Part shown: positions 1-9,793 of the stretch, piece after piece
How the letters are laid out: every line of letters starts with the position of its first letter
How positions within the stretch are numbered: the stretch's first letter is position 1
Assembly (NCBI RefSeq): GCF_030317205.1
Contig: NZ_JASZYB010000001.1
Location: forward strand, 2,418,001-2,482,000
Direction: 5' to 3'
DNA from: Variovorax sp. J2L1-78
GTDB lineage: Bacteria; Pseudomonadota; Gammaproteobacteria; Burkholderiales; Burkholderiaceae_C
Length of the DNA: 64,000 nucleotides
The notes under the pieces: generated by a model
Told to the model about the DNA's origin: nothing
The model's input: only the letters and a program-made list of their open reading frames with translations
Database searches by the model: none
Program-made: the position numbers and the translations under genes

Positions 1-27
1 GTAGCGCAGGGAGACGGCCGTGATCAT
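1..27 (-). CDS. 5' end of a gene running off the window, possibly an ABC ATPase
   Basis: Only nine codons are visible. The ATG at 27-25 shares one base with the TGA of the deaminase gene (TGATG), so the two are probably translationally coupled. The peptide begins MITAVSLRY, which resembles the first beta strand of ABC ATPase subunits. An ATPase or permease is expected here because the operon already holds a binding protein without its partners. The product is an inference from nine residues and context. Confidence 0.4.
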
Positions 28-1070
28 CAGGCCGCCAGTGCCGGCGCGTCGACCCACGGCGCGGCATCGCGGTCGTAGGCATCGATGGCGGCCAGCGCGG
101 CATCGCGCTGCGCAGCTGGCATGAACGCCGCGATGAAGCTGTTGCGCGCCAGGGCCACCAGCGCCTGCCGGCTCAGGCCCAGTGCGGCCTGGCAGGCGAT
201 GTAGTTGTCGTTGACGTAGCCGCCGAAGAACGACGGGTCATCGGAGTTGACGGTGACGCAGAGCCCGGCGTCCATCAACCTCTTCAACGGATGAACGTCC
301 ATCGACGCCACGACCTTGAGCTTGAGGTTCGACAGCGGGCACACGGTCAGCGGAACCTGCCGCTGCGCCAGCACCCGCAGCAGTGCCGCGTCGTCGAGGC
401 TCGAATTGCCATGGTCGATGCGCTGCACATGGAGCAGTTCGATCGCCTCGCGCACATAGGCGGCGGGCCCCTCTTCGCCCGCATGTGCCACTACCTTGAA
501 GCCGCGCTCGCGGCACCGCCGGAAGAACTCGACGAACTTCGACGGCGGGTTGCCGACCTCTGCGCCACCCAGCCCGAAACCGAGCAACCGGTCGGCCCAG
601 GGCCTGGCCGCATCGAGCAAGGCCAGTGCCTCTTCCTCGCTGCGATGCCGCTGGGCCAAGAGGATCAGGCCGCTGGTGATGCCGTCTTCGCGCCGGGCCG
701 CATCCATGGCAGCGAAGGTGCCCTCGAGGACCGTGCCCAGGGCCACGCCGCGCGCCGTGTGGCCCTGCGGCCCGAGAAAAAGTTCGGCATGCAGCACGCG
801 GTCGGCGTGCGCGCGCATCAGGTACTCGCGCGTCACGTCCTGGAAGTCGGCCGCATGCACCAGCACGCGGCAGCCGTCGTAGTACAGGTCGAGAAAGGAC
901 TGCAGGTTGCGGAAGCTGTAGGCCTCGCGCAGTTCGGCCTCGGTCTTCCAGGCGATCGGCACGTTGTTGCGCTTCGCCAGCGCGATGAACAGCGCCGGCT
1001 CGATGGAGCCTTCGATGTGCATGTGCAGCTCGGCCTTCGGCAGGCCGGCAATGAATTGCGCTGGCGTCAT
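27..1070 (-). CDS. Adenine/adenosine deaminase family protein
   Basis: 347-residue zinc amidohydrolase that should hydrolytically deaminate adenine or adenosine in purine salvage. The metal and substrate motifs are present in order: ELHMHIEGS near the N-terminus, VAHAGEEGP, RIDHGNSS, TVCPLSN and VNSDDPSFFGGY. The HIEG and SDDPSFFGGY forms recall the adenine deaminase branch (yeast Aah1 type) more than classic adenosine deaminase. The ATG at 1070 was chosen because it directly precedes the conserved TPAQFIAGLPKAELH start; the open frame continues upstream only as antisense-like sequence. It overlaps the upstream binding-protein gene by four bases (ATGA), so it is the second gene of that operon. 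The exact substrate is unresolved. Confidence 0.85.
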   Translation of the reverse strand: MTPAQFIAGLPKAELHMHIEGSIEPALFIALAKRNNVPIAWKTEAELREAYSFRNLQSFLDLYYDGCRVLVHAADFQDVTREYLMRAHADRVLHAELFLGPQGHTARGVALGTVLEGTFAAMDAARREDGITSGLILLAQRHRSEEEALALLDAARPWADRLLGFGLGGAEVGNPPSKFVEFFRRCRERGFKVVAHAGEEGPAAYVREAIELLHVQRIDHGNSSLDDAALLRVLAQRQVPLTVCPLSNLKLKVVASMDVHPLKRLMDAGLCVTVNSDDPSFFGGYVNDNYIACQAALGLSRQALVALARNSFIAAFMPAAQRDAALAAIDAYDRDAAPWVDAPALAA

Positions 1071-2188
1071 ACGCCAGCGCAGGCCTTGGCGGCGTCGATG
1101 ACGGCCTGGTGGTCGAAGCGGTTGATGGCGTCGACAAAGCCCGGCTTGTTGATCAGCAGCGACTCGGGCGCGACGGTGCGCTTGATGGTGCCGTCCTTGA
1201 GCATGAAGTCCTGCATGCGACCATAGGCGGCCGGGTCCATCGCACCGATGCGCTTGCCGCCGTTCATCTCGAAGGCGCCTTTCATCGACTGCAGCTGCGC
1301 GTCGAGCAGGCGCATGTCCCAGCTGACCAGCGTGGCTTCGTCGGCACCGGTGGGCTTGGTGCTGGGGTAGTTCTTCCAGTGCAGCTTGAGCGCGCACATC
1401 GGGTTGGTCTGGACGAACAGCGTCGCCTTGGCAGCGCCGCGCGAGATCGCCTCGACCATGGCCGGGTCGGCGTCGATGGTCTTCTGCAGCGTGCCGAAGG
1501 TGAAGTCGGGCAGCGCGCGCCAGGCCGGGTCGAACAGCACGCGCATCTTGGTGCCCGCATTCTGGAAGCCGGCGAGTGCCGAGCCCCAGAACATCAGCGC
1601 CTGCACGCGGTCGCTCTTGAGTGCTTCGAGGGCGGGCGCACCCGCGCCGGTCGCGATGATCTGCACGTCCGAGTCGGGGTTGATGCCGTTCGAACGCAGG
1701 TAACCCTTGAGCAACGGCACGCCACCGGTGCCGAGGCTGAAGATCCCGATCTTCTTGCCCTTGAGGTCGGCCACGGTCTTGATCGGGCCGTCCTGCATCA
1801 CGCCGACGCCCCAGTCGATCACCCCGGTGCCCATGAGGCCACGCACCGCGACGTTGTTCTCGGTGTTGGCCTGGATCAGGCCGGTCGAGTTCAGCTGCGC
1901 GAAGTCGACCGCGCCGCCGACCATCTGCTGGATGCCCTGCAACGACCCACCCACGGTGATGACCTTGACGTCGTAGCCCTCGTCACGCCAATAGCCCAGG
2001 ACGATCGGCAGCGTCAGCCAGGGGTAGGTGACGTTGAGCACTTGCGTGCCCACGGCAATGGTCACGGTCTTGAGCGGCTTGGTCGGTGCCTGCGCCGAAG
2101 CCTGGAAGGCAGTGACGGCGGCCAGACACAGGAGCACGAAAGCGCGAAACCCTGAGAAACCGGAGAGGCGGCGTGAAGACATGTGCAT
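1067..2188 (-). CDS. ABC transporter substrate-binding protein, NMT1/TauA type
   Basis: 373-residue periplasmic binding protein. The N-terminus has a basic stretch, a hydrophobic core (FVLLCLAAVTAF) and an ASAQA cleavage site. The mature part has the type II fold pattern of nitrate/taurine/thiamine-precursor binders: an early TIAVGTQVLNVTYPWL strand, GGSLQGIQQMVGGAVDFAQ, and DLKGKKIGIFSLGTGG. It is the first gene of an operon with the deaminase, overlapping it by ATGA, and probably an ATPase gene beyond. The pairing suggests uptake of a purine or related base; that ligand is inferred from context only. A second in-frame ATG lies two codons downstream at 2182. Confidence 0.85.
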   Translation of the reverse strand: MHMSSRRLSGFSGFRAFVLLCLAAVTAFQASAQAPTKPLKTVTIAVGTQVLNVTYPWLTLPIVLGYWRDEGYDVKVITVGGSLQGIQQMVGGAVDFAQLNSTGLIQANTENNVAVRGLMGTGVIDWGVGVMQDGPIKTVADLKGKKIGIFSLGTGGVPLLKGYLRSNGINPDSDVQIIATGAGAPALEALKSDRVQALMFWGSALAGFQNAGTKMRVLFDPAWRALPDFTFGTLQKTIDADPAMVEAISRGAAKATLFVQTNPMCALKLHWKNYPSTKPTGADEATLVSWDMRLLDAQLQSMKGAFEMNGGKRIGAMDPAAYGRMQDFMLKDGTIKRTVAPESLLINKPGFVDAINRFDHQAVIDAAKACAGV

Positions 2189-2373
2189 GGATCCGTAGGC
2201 TGGAGATCGATCGGAGCGGCAAAGTTAGCAGGCACCGAATGATTCCTAAAACACCCGTTTCAGCGGTCTATGCGCACATTTTTGGAACATAGGACGCCTG
2301 CGACGACGCGACTGCAAGGCGCATGCCCGGGGTGTTGCCGCGACGCGCGTTCGTCGCTCCACGCCAAACGAAA

Positions 2374-2401
2374 AAGCCCGCGACCTTGCGATCGCGGGCT
2401 T
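2374..2401 (-). terminator. Rho-independent terminator of the DUF4148-type gene
   Basis: Perfect 10-bp stem (AAGCCCGCGA with TCGCGGGCTT) and an 8-base loop. Read on the minus strand it is followed by TTTTTCGTTT, the expected U-rich tail. It lies 30 bases past the stop codon at 2431. Confidence 0.85.
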
Positions 2402-2430
2402 GTTCTCATGCCGGCAAGCCGGCGCGGCGA

Positions 2431-2802
2431 TTACAGCGCGTTGGTGCGGGTCGCGTTGCGTGCATCGGCACGCACCGCGGCGCGGTCGATCTGGCTACCA
2501 CCGACCGACAGCACGCCGGCCGAAGCGACTTCACCGTAGATGTTGCCTTGGCGTGCGGTCTGCACGGCCTGGCTGCGCACCGTGGCGCGGTCGGCGCTGG
2601 CCGTCAGTGCGGGAGTCACACCGGCGAACGACGCTTCCGAGAACACGTCACCGGCACGGGCCGTGGCGCGGGCTTGTGCGTCCACGTCGGCGCGGCTGGC
2701 CACTGAGTTCACGGTGAGCACGCCGTCGTACGTTTCGGCTTGGGCGCCCACGGCGGCCAGGAGGGACAGGGTTGCTGCGGCGATGATCTTCGAGGTCTTC
2801 AT
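2431..2802 (-). CDS. Small secreted DUF4148-type repeat protein
   Basis: 123-residue protein with a clear Sec signal peptide (MKTSKIIAAATLSLLAAVGAQA) and no other recognised domain. Such proteins are common and multicopy in Comamonadaceae; their function is unknown. The mature part is made of two and a half copies of one unit: SRADVDAQARATARAG...SFAGV, DRATVRSQAVQTARQG...ASAGV and DRAAVRADARNATR. The ATG at 2802 is preceded by GAAAG at good distance; longer in-frame starts lack a signal sequence. It is monocistronic, with its own terminator at 2374-2401. Confidence 0.8.
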   Translation of the reverse strand: MKTSKIIAAATLSLLAAVGAQAETYDGVLTVNSVASRADVDAQARATARAGDVFSEASFAGVTPALTASADRATVRSQAVQTARQGNIYGEVASAGVLSVGGSQIDRAAVRADARNATRTNAL

Positions 2803-3018
2803 TTCGTTTCTTTCAAGAGGTTGGATGATTTCGAACCGGTATCGGGGGCACCGCCTTCGTGGCGGCCACCGCTCGGTGCCTAGCTCACCCAGAACAGCGT
2901 CTTCAACTTGTTGTGTTCGCTGCTCTGTTGGATGAATTGTGCGCCGGCAACTAGGTGAAAACCCTGTCGAAAATGAACCGCGCTGTTCACACCAGCGAAA
3001 CAATGGCGCGCCCTTGAC

Positions 3019-4503
3019 CTACAGAACGGCGCAATCGACCGCGGGCGAGATGCCGCGCGTCAGCATCCGTCCCGCGCGTGCCAGCACCCTCGTCTCGCCG
3101 CCGCGGTAGGCCTGCCGTCCGTTCACGAAGACGTGCACGATGCCCACGCTCACCCCATGCGGCTGGTCGTAGGTCGCGGTGTCGGACACCGTCTCGGGGT
3201 CGAACACCACCACGTCGGCCATCGCACCCACGCGCAACAGGCCCCGGTCCGCGATGCGCAGGTTGCGCGCGGTCATGCCGGTCATCTTGTGGATCGCCTG
3301 CTCCAGCGTGAACAGCCGGCGGCCACGCCAGTAGCGCGCCAGCACCCGCGGGAAGGCGCCCCACAGGCGCGGATGCGGATGGCGGTCGTGCGGCAGTCCG
3401 TCGCTGCCGATCATGGTCAGTGGGTGCGCGATCACACGTTCGACATCTTCCTCGTGCATCTGGAAGTAGCAGGCGCCGCCGGGCTTGAGCCGCGTGCAAG
3501 CCTCCTGCTGGCTCACGCCCCACTCGCGCGCGATGTCGGAAATCAGGCGCCCGGTCATCTGCGGATGCGGGTCGGACCAGGTCAGCAGCACGTCGATCAC
3601 GCCGTCGACCAGGTCCTCGCGCAGCACGGTGGAGCCCGCCACGTAGGGGTAGACGTCCATCGAGATCTTCTGCCGCTGCGCGAGCGCCTCGATCAGCGGC
3701 AGCGTCTCTTTCGTGCGGCCCCAGTTGGCCGGGCCGGCGCACTTGTGGTGCGAGATCACGAGCGGCACGCCCGCGGCGAACGCCGTGTCGCCGGCCTCGT
3801 GCATCGCCTCGATGATCTGCTGCATCTCGCTGCGCAGGTGGGTCGCGTACACGCCGCCATGCCGGGCCACCACGCGTGCGAGCGCCGTGACCTCTTCGGC
3901 GGGCGCCGCCATCGCCTCTTCGTAGAACAGGCCGGACGACAGGCCGTGTGCGCCCTGGGCCATGCAGTCGTCGAGCAGCGCCGCCATGTGCGCCCGTTGC
4001 GCCTCGTCGGCCGGCCGATCGAGCGCATCCATGGCCGCGAAACGCAGCGTGGTGTGGCCGACCAGCGCGGCGACATTGAGCGCCGGCTGGCTCGCGGCGA
4101 CCGCGGCGCGGTATTCGGCCATGGTCGCGTACTGGAACGAATCGCCGCCCAGCAGCGTGAGCGGCGGCTTCGACTGCACCGTGCGGTACGGCGCCAGCGA
4201 GATGCCGCAGTTGCCGGTCACCACCGTGGTGATGCCCTGCGACACCTTGGGCAGGCACAGCGGATCGCGCAGCACGATCGCATCGTCGTGGGTGTGGGCG
4301 TCGATGAAGCCCGGCGCGATCACCCGGGCCGTGCAGTCGACCACCTCGACATCGGCAAGGGCAAGGCCGTGCGGCAGCCGATGGCGCAGGCCTTCGCCCA
4401 GCGCGACGATGCGGTCGTCCCGCAGCAGCACGTCTCCGGGCCAGCTTGGGCCGCCCGAGCCGTCCACCACCAGGCCCGCTTCCAGCAAGATCGCTTGCGT
4501 CAT
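3019..4503 (-). CDS. N-acyl-D-amino-acid deacylase (D-aminoacylase)
   Basis: 494-residue amidohydrolase expected to hydrolyse N-acyl-D-amino acids to D-amino acid and carboxylate in the cytoplasm. The N-terminal beta domain (AILLEAGLVVDGSGGPSWPG) is followed by the metal motif APGFIDAHTHDD, the family signature GNCGISLAPY, the ISHHK histidines, the MDVYPY segment and a late IGSDGLPHD with the catalytic aspartate. Length and motif order match the family. The start overlaps the stop of the upstream RpiR gene (ATGA), so it is the last gene of the minus-strand block that also carries a D-serine dehydratase-like enzyme. That setting supports D-amino acid use. Confidence 0.9.
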   Translation of the reverse strand: MTQAILLEAGLVVDGSGGPSWPGDVLLRDDRIVALGEGLRHRLPHGLALADVEVVDCTARVIAPGFIDAHTHDDAIVLRDPLCLPKVSQGITTVVTGNCGISLAPYRTVQSKPPLTLLGGDSFQYATMAEYRAAVAASQPALNVAALVGHTTLRFAAMDALDRPADEAQRAHMAALLDDCMAQGAHGLSSGLFYEEAMAAPAEEVTALARVVARHGGVYATHLRSEMQQIIEAMHEAGDTAFAAGVPLVISHHKCAGPANWGRTKETLPLIEALAQRQKISMDVYPYVAGSTVLREDLVDGVIDVLLTWSDPHPQMTGRLISDIAREWGVSQQEACTRLKPGGACYFQMHEEDVERVIAHPLTMIGSDGLPHDRHPHPRLWGAFPRVLARYWRGRRLFTLEQAIHKMTGMTARNLRIADRGLLRVGAMADVVVFDPETVSDTATYDQPHGVSVGIVHVFVNGRQAYRGGETRVLARAGRMLTRGISPAVDCAVL

Positions 4504-5426
4504 GGCGCGTCCTCCACATCGCCCGTGCGGCCGCTGACCACGCCGCCACCGTCCCAGCTCTGCAAGGGGAACTTCGTCGCGTCGATGCCGTGCCGCTGGA
4601 AGGCCTCCCGCGCGCGCTGCAGTCGCTGCATGGCCGGCTCGCCGCAGCGCTGCGCGACCAGCACGGTGAGGATCTCGATCACGGTGAGATGCGTCAGGTA
4701 GGCATCGATGCCCACGTGCATCACGGCATCGTCGGGCACCGACAGCGCAATCAGAAAGTCGGCCTTGGCGGCCAGCGGCGTGCCCGGCCGCGTGATGGCG
4801 ATCACCTTCGAGCCCTGAGCCCGCGCGATGTCGACCGCGTCGAGTAGCGAGGGCATGCCGCCCACGTGCGTGATGGCGATCACCACGCCGCCCGGCCGCT
4901 GCGCCGCGCCGGCGACCTGCTGCAGGTGGTAGTCGGCCCAGGCGTTGGCCGAGATGCCGAGGCGGAACAGCCGCGCCTGCAGATCGTTGGCCATGAACCA
5001 GGACGTGGCGCCCGCGCCGTACAGGTCGACGTGCGGCGCCGCCACGATGGCGGCCACCGCGCGGTCGAGCACGGCCATGTCGAGCTGGTTGCGCACGCCG
5101 GCCACCGAGGCCGCCGCGCTGCGCGCGATCTTCGACACCACCTCGTCGGCCGTGTCCTCGATGTTCACGCGGCGGTGCAGCGGCGAGCCGCCGAGCGCGA
5201 GCTCCTGCGCCAGCGCCAGCTTGAATTCGCGCAGGCCCGCGAAGCCCAGGTCGCGGCAGGTGCGCATGATGGTGGGCACCGAACTGCGCGAGCGCTCGGC
5301 CAGGAACTCGAAGCTCTCTTCGAGCACACGGTCGGGGTCCTCGAGGATCAGGTCGAGGATCGCGCGCCGCGTGGCGGGCGCCTTCGCACGGATGTCGGCG
5401 ATCTTCTGGAGCAGGGAGGGCGTCAT
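4500..5426 (-). CDS. RpiR/MurR family transcriptional regulator
   Basis: 308 residues with the two-domain layout of the family: an N-terminal helix-turn-helix (about residues 1-80, with FLAERSRSSVPTIMRTCRDLGFAG as the recognition region) and a C-terminal SIS sugar-isomerase-like domain (about 125-265, with VDLYGAGATSWFMANDLQ and VVIAITHVGGMPS). It sits between the deacylase, which it overlaps, and the PLP enzyme, 10 bases upstream. It probably controls this catabolic block; the paired inverted repeats at 12341 and 12425 are the obvious operator candidates. The effector is unknown; usual ligands are phosphosugars, but a peptide or amino-acid product is possible here. Confidence 0.9.
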   Translation of the reverse strand: MTPSLLQKIADIRAKAPATRRAILDLILEDPDRVLEESFEFLAERSRSSVPTIMRTCRDLGFAGLREFKLALAQELALGGSPLHRRVNIEDTADEVVSKIARSAAASVAGVRNQLDMAVLDRAVAAIVAAPHVDLYGAGATSWFMANDLQARLFRLGISANAWADYHLQQVAGAAQRPGGVVIAITHVGGMPSLLDAVDIARAQGSKVIAITRPGTPLAAKADFLIALSVPDDAVMHVGIDAYLTHLTVIEILTVLVAQRCGEPAMQRLQRAREAFQRHGIDATKFPLQSWDGGGVVSGRTGDVEDAP

Positions 5427-5436
5427 CGCGTCCCGA

Positions 5437-6738
5437 TCAGAAGTGCATGGCGACGGCGTCGCTCACGCGGTAGTCCTGCTCGACCACCGGCATCCAGTGC
5501 CACTTGTCGAAGGTGGTGCATGGGTGCGAGATGCCGAAGCCGACGCGTTCACCGACCACCGGGGCCAGGGCCTCCTCGCTCGCATCCCAGCGCAGGTAGC
5601 CGTGCTGGTCGTTGAGTGCGCTGATGTGCCAGCCCGGCGGCACGGCCGAGGTGGCGGTCGCCCCCCGCGCGGCGCGCGCGATCGGCACCGGCATCGACAG
5701 GTCGAAGGAGATGTCGCGCTTGCCCATCGCGACGATCGCCAGGCCGGGCTCGGGGCGCGACTGCACCGTCGCCCAGATCTCCATCGCGGCGCGCAGGCTC
5801 TCGCCCAGTTCGCAGCCCAGACGCGCATCGATCGGCACCTGGAAGCGCTGGTAGGTGCCATGGTCGTGCGTGACGTAGCAGCCCGAGCGCAGCAGGCCGC
5901 GCACCGGCTTGCCGATCGCCGGCGCGAGCCGGGCGGAAACGAGGTCGTAGATGGCGGAGCCACCGGCCGACACCAGCACCTCGTCGCACTCGAACCAGCC
6001 ATTCGCCACCGCCTCGCGGGCGACGGCGTCGACCCGGTCCATCAGCGTGTCGGTGTAGGCGCGGTCGGCTGCGCTGTCGGCGGTGGCGCCCTGCCCTTCG
6101 TAGCATTCGATGCCGACCAGGCGCACCGCGGTGCTGGCGTGGGCGGCACGCGCCACCTCGATCGCCTGCGCGTGCGTGCGAACGCCGGTGCGCGCGCCGT
6201 CGACGCCGATCTCCAGCATCACCTCGAAAGGCACGCTGTCGGCATGGCGCACGGCCCAGTCGTCGATGAGCGCGAGCTGCGCCACCGAATCGATGAGAAA
6301 GACGATGCGCAGCCCTTCGTGCGCGCGCAACAGCAGCTGGATGCCGCCCAGGTCCTCGTCGCTCACCACCTGGTTCGCGATGAGCGCGTGGCGCGCGCCG
6401 GCTGCCACGCCGACCGCGAGCTGCGTCACCGTGGCGAAGGTGATGCCCCAGGCACCGGCGTCCAGCTGGCGACGGAACAGTTGCGGCGACATGGTGGTCT
6501 TGCCGTGCGGCGCGAAGTCCACGCCCCACGCCCGCACGCGCGCCTGCATCCACGCCACGTTGTGCTCCAGCGCCTCGCGCTTGAGCACCGCGAGCGGCAG
6601 CGGCAGGTCGCCGGCCAGCACGTTCCAGCCGGCCTGGCCGACCTCGCTGCGGCGGCGTGGCGCCTGGGTGCGCGGGTAGCCCTTGTGGCCGCTGCCGAGC
6701 AGCGGGTCGAGAAAGTCGGAAGTCTGGGTGTGGGTCAT
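5437..6738 (-). CDS. D-serine dehydratase-like / D-threonine aldolase family PLP enzyme
   Basis: 433-residue alanine-racemase-fold enzyme. After an N-terminal extension, the PLP lysine appears in FAPHGKTTMSPQLF. The C-terminal DSD-type domain carries the His-x-Cys zinc ligands in ISHPCTTFDKWHWMPVV. Members act on D-serine, D-threonine or 3-hydroxy-D-aspartate, or as broader amino-acid deaminases; the sequence does not say which. It lies 10 bases upstream of the RpiR gene and downstream of the peptide importer, so it likely consumes D-amino acids released by the deacylase. A dehydratase would give an enamine/imine, which fits the nearby ridA. Confidence 0.85.
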   Translation of the reverse strand: MTHTQTSDFLDPLLGSGHKGYPRTQAPRRRSEVGQAGWNVLAGDLPLPLAVLKREALEHNVAWMQARVRAWGVDFAPHGKTTMSPQLFRRQLDAGAWGITFATVTQLAVGVAAGARHALIANQVVSDEDLGGIQLLLRAHEGLRIVFLIDSVAQLALIDDWAVRHADSVPFEVMLEIGVDGARTGVRTHAQAIEVARAAHASTAVRLVGIECYEGQGATADSAADRAYTDTLMDRVDAVAREAVANGWFECDEVLVSAGGSAIYDLVSARLAPAIGKPVRGLLRSGCYVTHDHGTYQRFQVPIDARLGCELGESLRAAMEIWATVQSRPEPGLAIVAMGKRDISFDLSMPVPIARAARGATATSAVPPGWHISALNDQHGYLRWDASEEALAPVVGERVGFGISHPCTTFDKWHWMPVVEQDYRVSDAVAMHF

Positions 6739-6846
6739 AGGTATGTCAGTTATCCATTGCGCTGCGCGCCACTCACAGCCGATGAGACCGGCGCGGCCGG
6801 ATGCCAGGGCACCCGCGGAACTGGCTTTGCCAGGCCGCTGGGTGCG

Positions 6847-6875
6847 CCCCCTTGAGGGGGAGGCGCCGCAGGCGC
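6847..6875. repeat. Comamonadaceae-type intergenic double hairpin
   Basis: CCCCCT-TG-AGGGGG (6847-6860) is followed by GCGCC-GCA-GGCGC (6863-6875). This pair of small hairpins in the 156-bp gap between the PLP enzyme and the ATPase gene resembles a short GC-rich element that I recall as common between genes in Variovorax and relatives. It may stabilise or attenuate the transcript within the block. Only this copy was noticed in the window. Confidence 0.5.
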
Positions 6876-6894
6876 ATCGGGGGTGGGTTTCATC

Positions 6895-7869
6895 TCAGGC
6901 GATGGCGGTCGAAAGCAGTTCCTTGCGGATGCAGGCGCTATGGTGCCCGGGGGCGATCTCGTCGAGCGGGGGCACGGTCTGTGCGCACGCCTCGATCGCA
7001 TGCGGGCAGCGCGTGCGGAACACGCAGCCCGAAGGCGGCGCGATGGGGCTGGGGATGTCGCCCTGGAGCGCGACATGGGTGGTCGGCACCAGCGGGTCGG
7101 GCTTCGGGCTGGCGGCCAGCAGCGCCTGCGTGTACGGGTGCGAAGGCCGCGCAAAGAGTTCTTCGGTGGTCGCGACCTCCATCACCTTGCCGAGGTACAG
7201 CACGACCACGCGGTCGCACAGGTACTCGACCACGTCGAGGTCGTGCGAGATGAAGAGCATCGTCAGGCCGAGGCGCTCGCGCAGGTCGGCCAGCAGGTTG
7301 ATCACCTGCGACTGGATCGACACGTCGAGCGCCGACAGCGGCTCGTCCGCCACGATGAATTCGGGCTCGACCGCGAGCGCGCGCGCTACGCCGATGCGCT
7401 GGCGCTGGCCACCGGAGAACTCGTGCGGGAAACGGCTCGCATGCTCGGGCCGCAGGCCCACGGTCTCCAGCAGTTCGGCAATGCGCTTGTCGCGCGCCAC
7501 GGCGCCCTTGTGCAGGCCATGGGTCGACAGCGCCTCGCCGAGGATCGCGCTGATGCGCATTTTCGGGTTCAGGCTCGCGTACGGGTCCTGGAAGATGATC
7601 TGCAGCTTGCTGCGCAGCTTGCGCATCTGCTCGCCCGAGAGCTGGCCGATGTCGTCGCCGCGGTAGCGGACCTCGCCGTCGGTGCAGTCGAGCAGGCGCA
7701 GCACGGTGCGGCCGATGGTGCTCTTGCCCGAGCCCGATTCGCCGACCAGGCCCAGCGTCTCGCCGGGCTGGATCGCGAAGGACACGTCGTCGACGGCGCG
7801 CACCGGGCGGTCGCCCTTGCCGAAGTATTTCTTGAGCCGGCGGACTTCGATGAGAGGGACGGTGGACAT
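6895..7869 (-). CDS. Oligopeptide/dipeptide ABC transporter ATP-binding protein (OppF/DppF type)
   Basis: 324-residue ABC ATPase. Walker [11 protein letters not shown]-loop [12 protein letters not shown], signature FSGGQRQR, Walker [13 protein letters not shown] and switch histidine FISHD are all present. The C-terminal oligopeptide-family extension ([12 protein letters not shown] then [15 protein letters not shown]) carries the cysteines typical of these subunits. It is the fifth gene of the importer set, 34 bases after the sister ATPase. Start at the ATG at 7869. Confidence 0.93.
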   Translation of the reverse strand: MSTVPLIEVRRLKKYFGKGDRPVRAVDDVSFAIQPGETLGLVGESGSGKSTIGRTVLRLLDCTDGEVRYRGDDIGQLSGEQMRKLRSKLQIIFQDPYASLNPKMRISAILGEALSTHGLHKGAVARDKRIAELLETVGLRPEHASRFPHEFSGGQRQRIGVARALAVEPEFIVADEPLSALDVSIQSQVINLLADLRERLGLTMLFISHDLDVVEYLCDRVVVLYLGKVMEVATTEELFARPSHPYTQALLAASPKPDPLVPTTHVALQGDIPSPIAPPSGCVFRTRCPHAIEACAQTVPPLDEIAPGHHSACIRKELLSTAIA

Positions 7870-7903
7870 GGGGGCGTGAGGGGCGTTGTTCTTGTCGTCG
7901 GGC

Positions 7904-8943
<1,040 letters not shown>

Positions 8944-8944
<1 letters not shown>

Positions 8945-9783
8945 CACGAGGTCTTCTTGAGCTTGGGGTCGAGCAGGTCGCGCACGCCGTCGCCCAGCAG
9001 TTGCAGCGACAGCGCGGTGAAGATGATCGCCAGCCCCGGGAACAGCACCACCCAGAAGGCCTGGCTCGCGTACTGCTGGCTGCCCGCGACCATCGTGCCC
9101 CAGGTCGGGATCTCCGGCGGCACGCCGACGCCAAGGAAGGACAGGCCGGCTTCGGCCAGGATCGCGTAGGCGAAGATGAACGACACCTGCACCAGGATCG
9201 GCGACATCAGGTTCGGCAGGATGTGGCGCCACAGGATGCGCGAGGTGCGCACGCCCAGCGCCCGCACCGCCTCGACGAAGAGCAGCTCGCGCACCACCAG
9301 CGTGGACGCCCGCACCACGCGCGCGACGCGCGGCGTGTAGACCAGCACCAGCGCCAGCACCGTGTTGCCGAGCGACGGCCCGAGGATCGCGACCAGCGCG
9401 ATCGCCAGCAGGATGTCGGGGAAGGCCATCATCGCGTCGACCACGCGCATGAGCGGCGTGTCGAGCCGGCGGAAGAAGCCGGCCATCAGGCCGAGCACGG
9501 TGCCGGCGACCACGGCGCCGATCGCGGTGAGCGCGGCGATCGACAGCGAATAGCGCGCGCCGTAGACGATGCGCGCATACAGGTCGCGGCCGAGCTCGTC
9601 GGTGCCCAGCAGGTGTTCGGCGCCCGGCGCCTTCAGGCGCTGCAGCACGGCGGTGTCGTTGGGGTCGGCCGAGGCGAACAGCGGTGCGCCGACGGCCGCC
9701 ACCACGATCACCAGCAGCACCAGCGCGGACAGCATCACGATGCGGCGGTGCATCAGTTGGCGAAGCATTCTTGGCATGTGCAT
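8944..9783 (-). CDS. Oligopeptide/dipeptide ABC transporter permease (OppC/DppC type)
   Basis: 279-residue inner-membrane permease. An N-terminal transmembrane helix ([19 protein letters not shown]) precedes the OppC landmark [21 protein letters not shown], then five further helices. The EAA coupling loop is [21 protein letters not shown]. The late segment [18 protein letters not shown] is highly typical. The first ATG at 9783 has AAGG eight bases upstream; a second lies at 9777. It is 10 bases from the OppB-type gene. Confidence 0.93.
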
Positions 9784-9793
9784 GTCGACGCCT

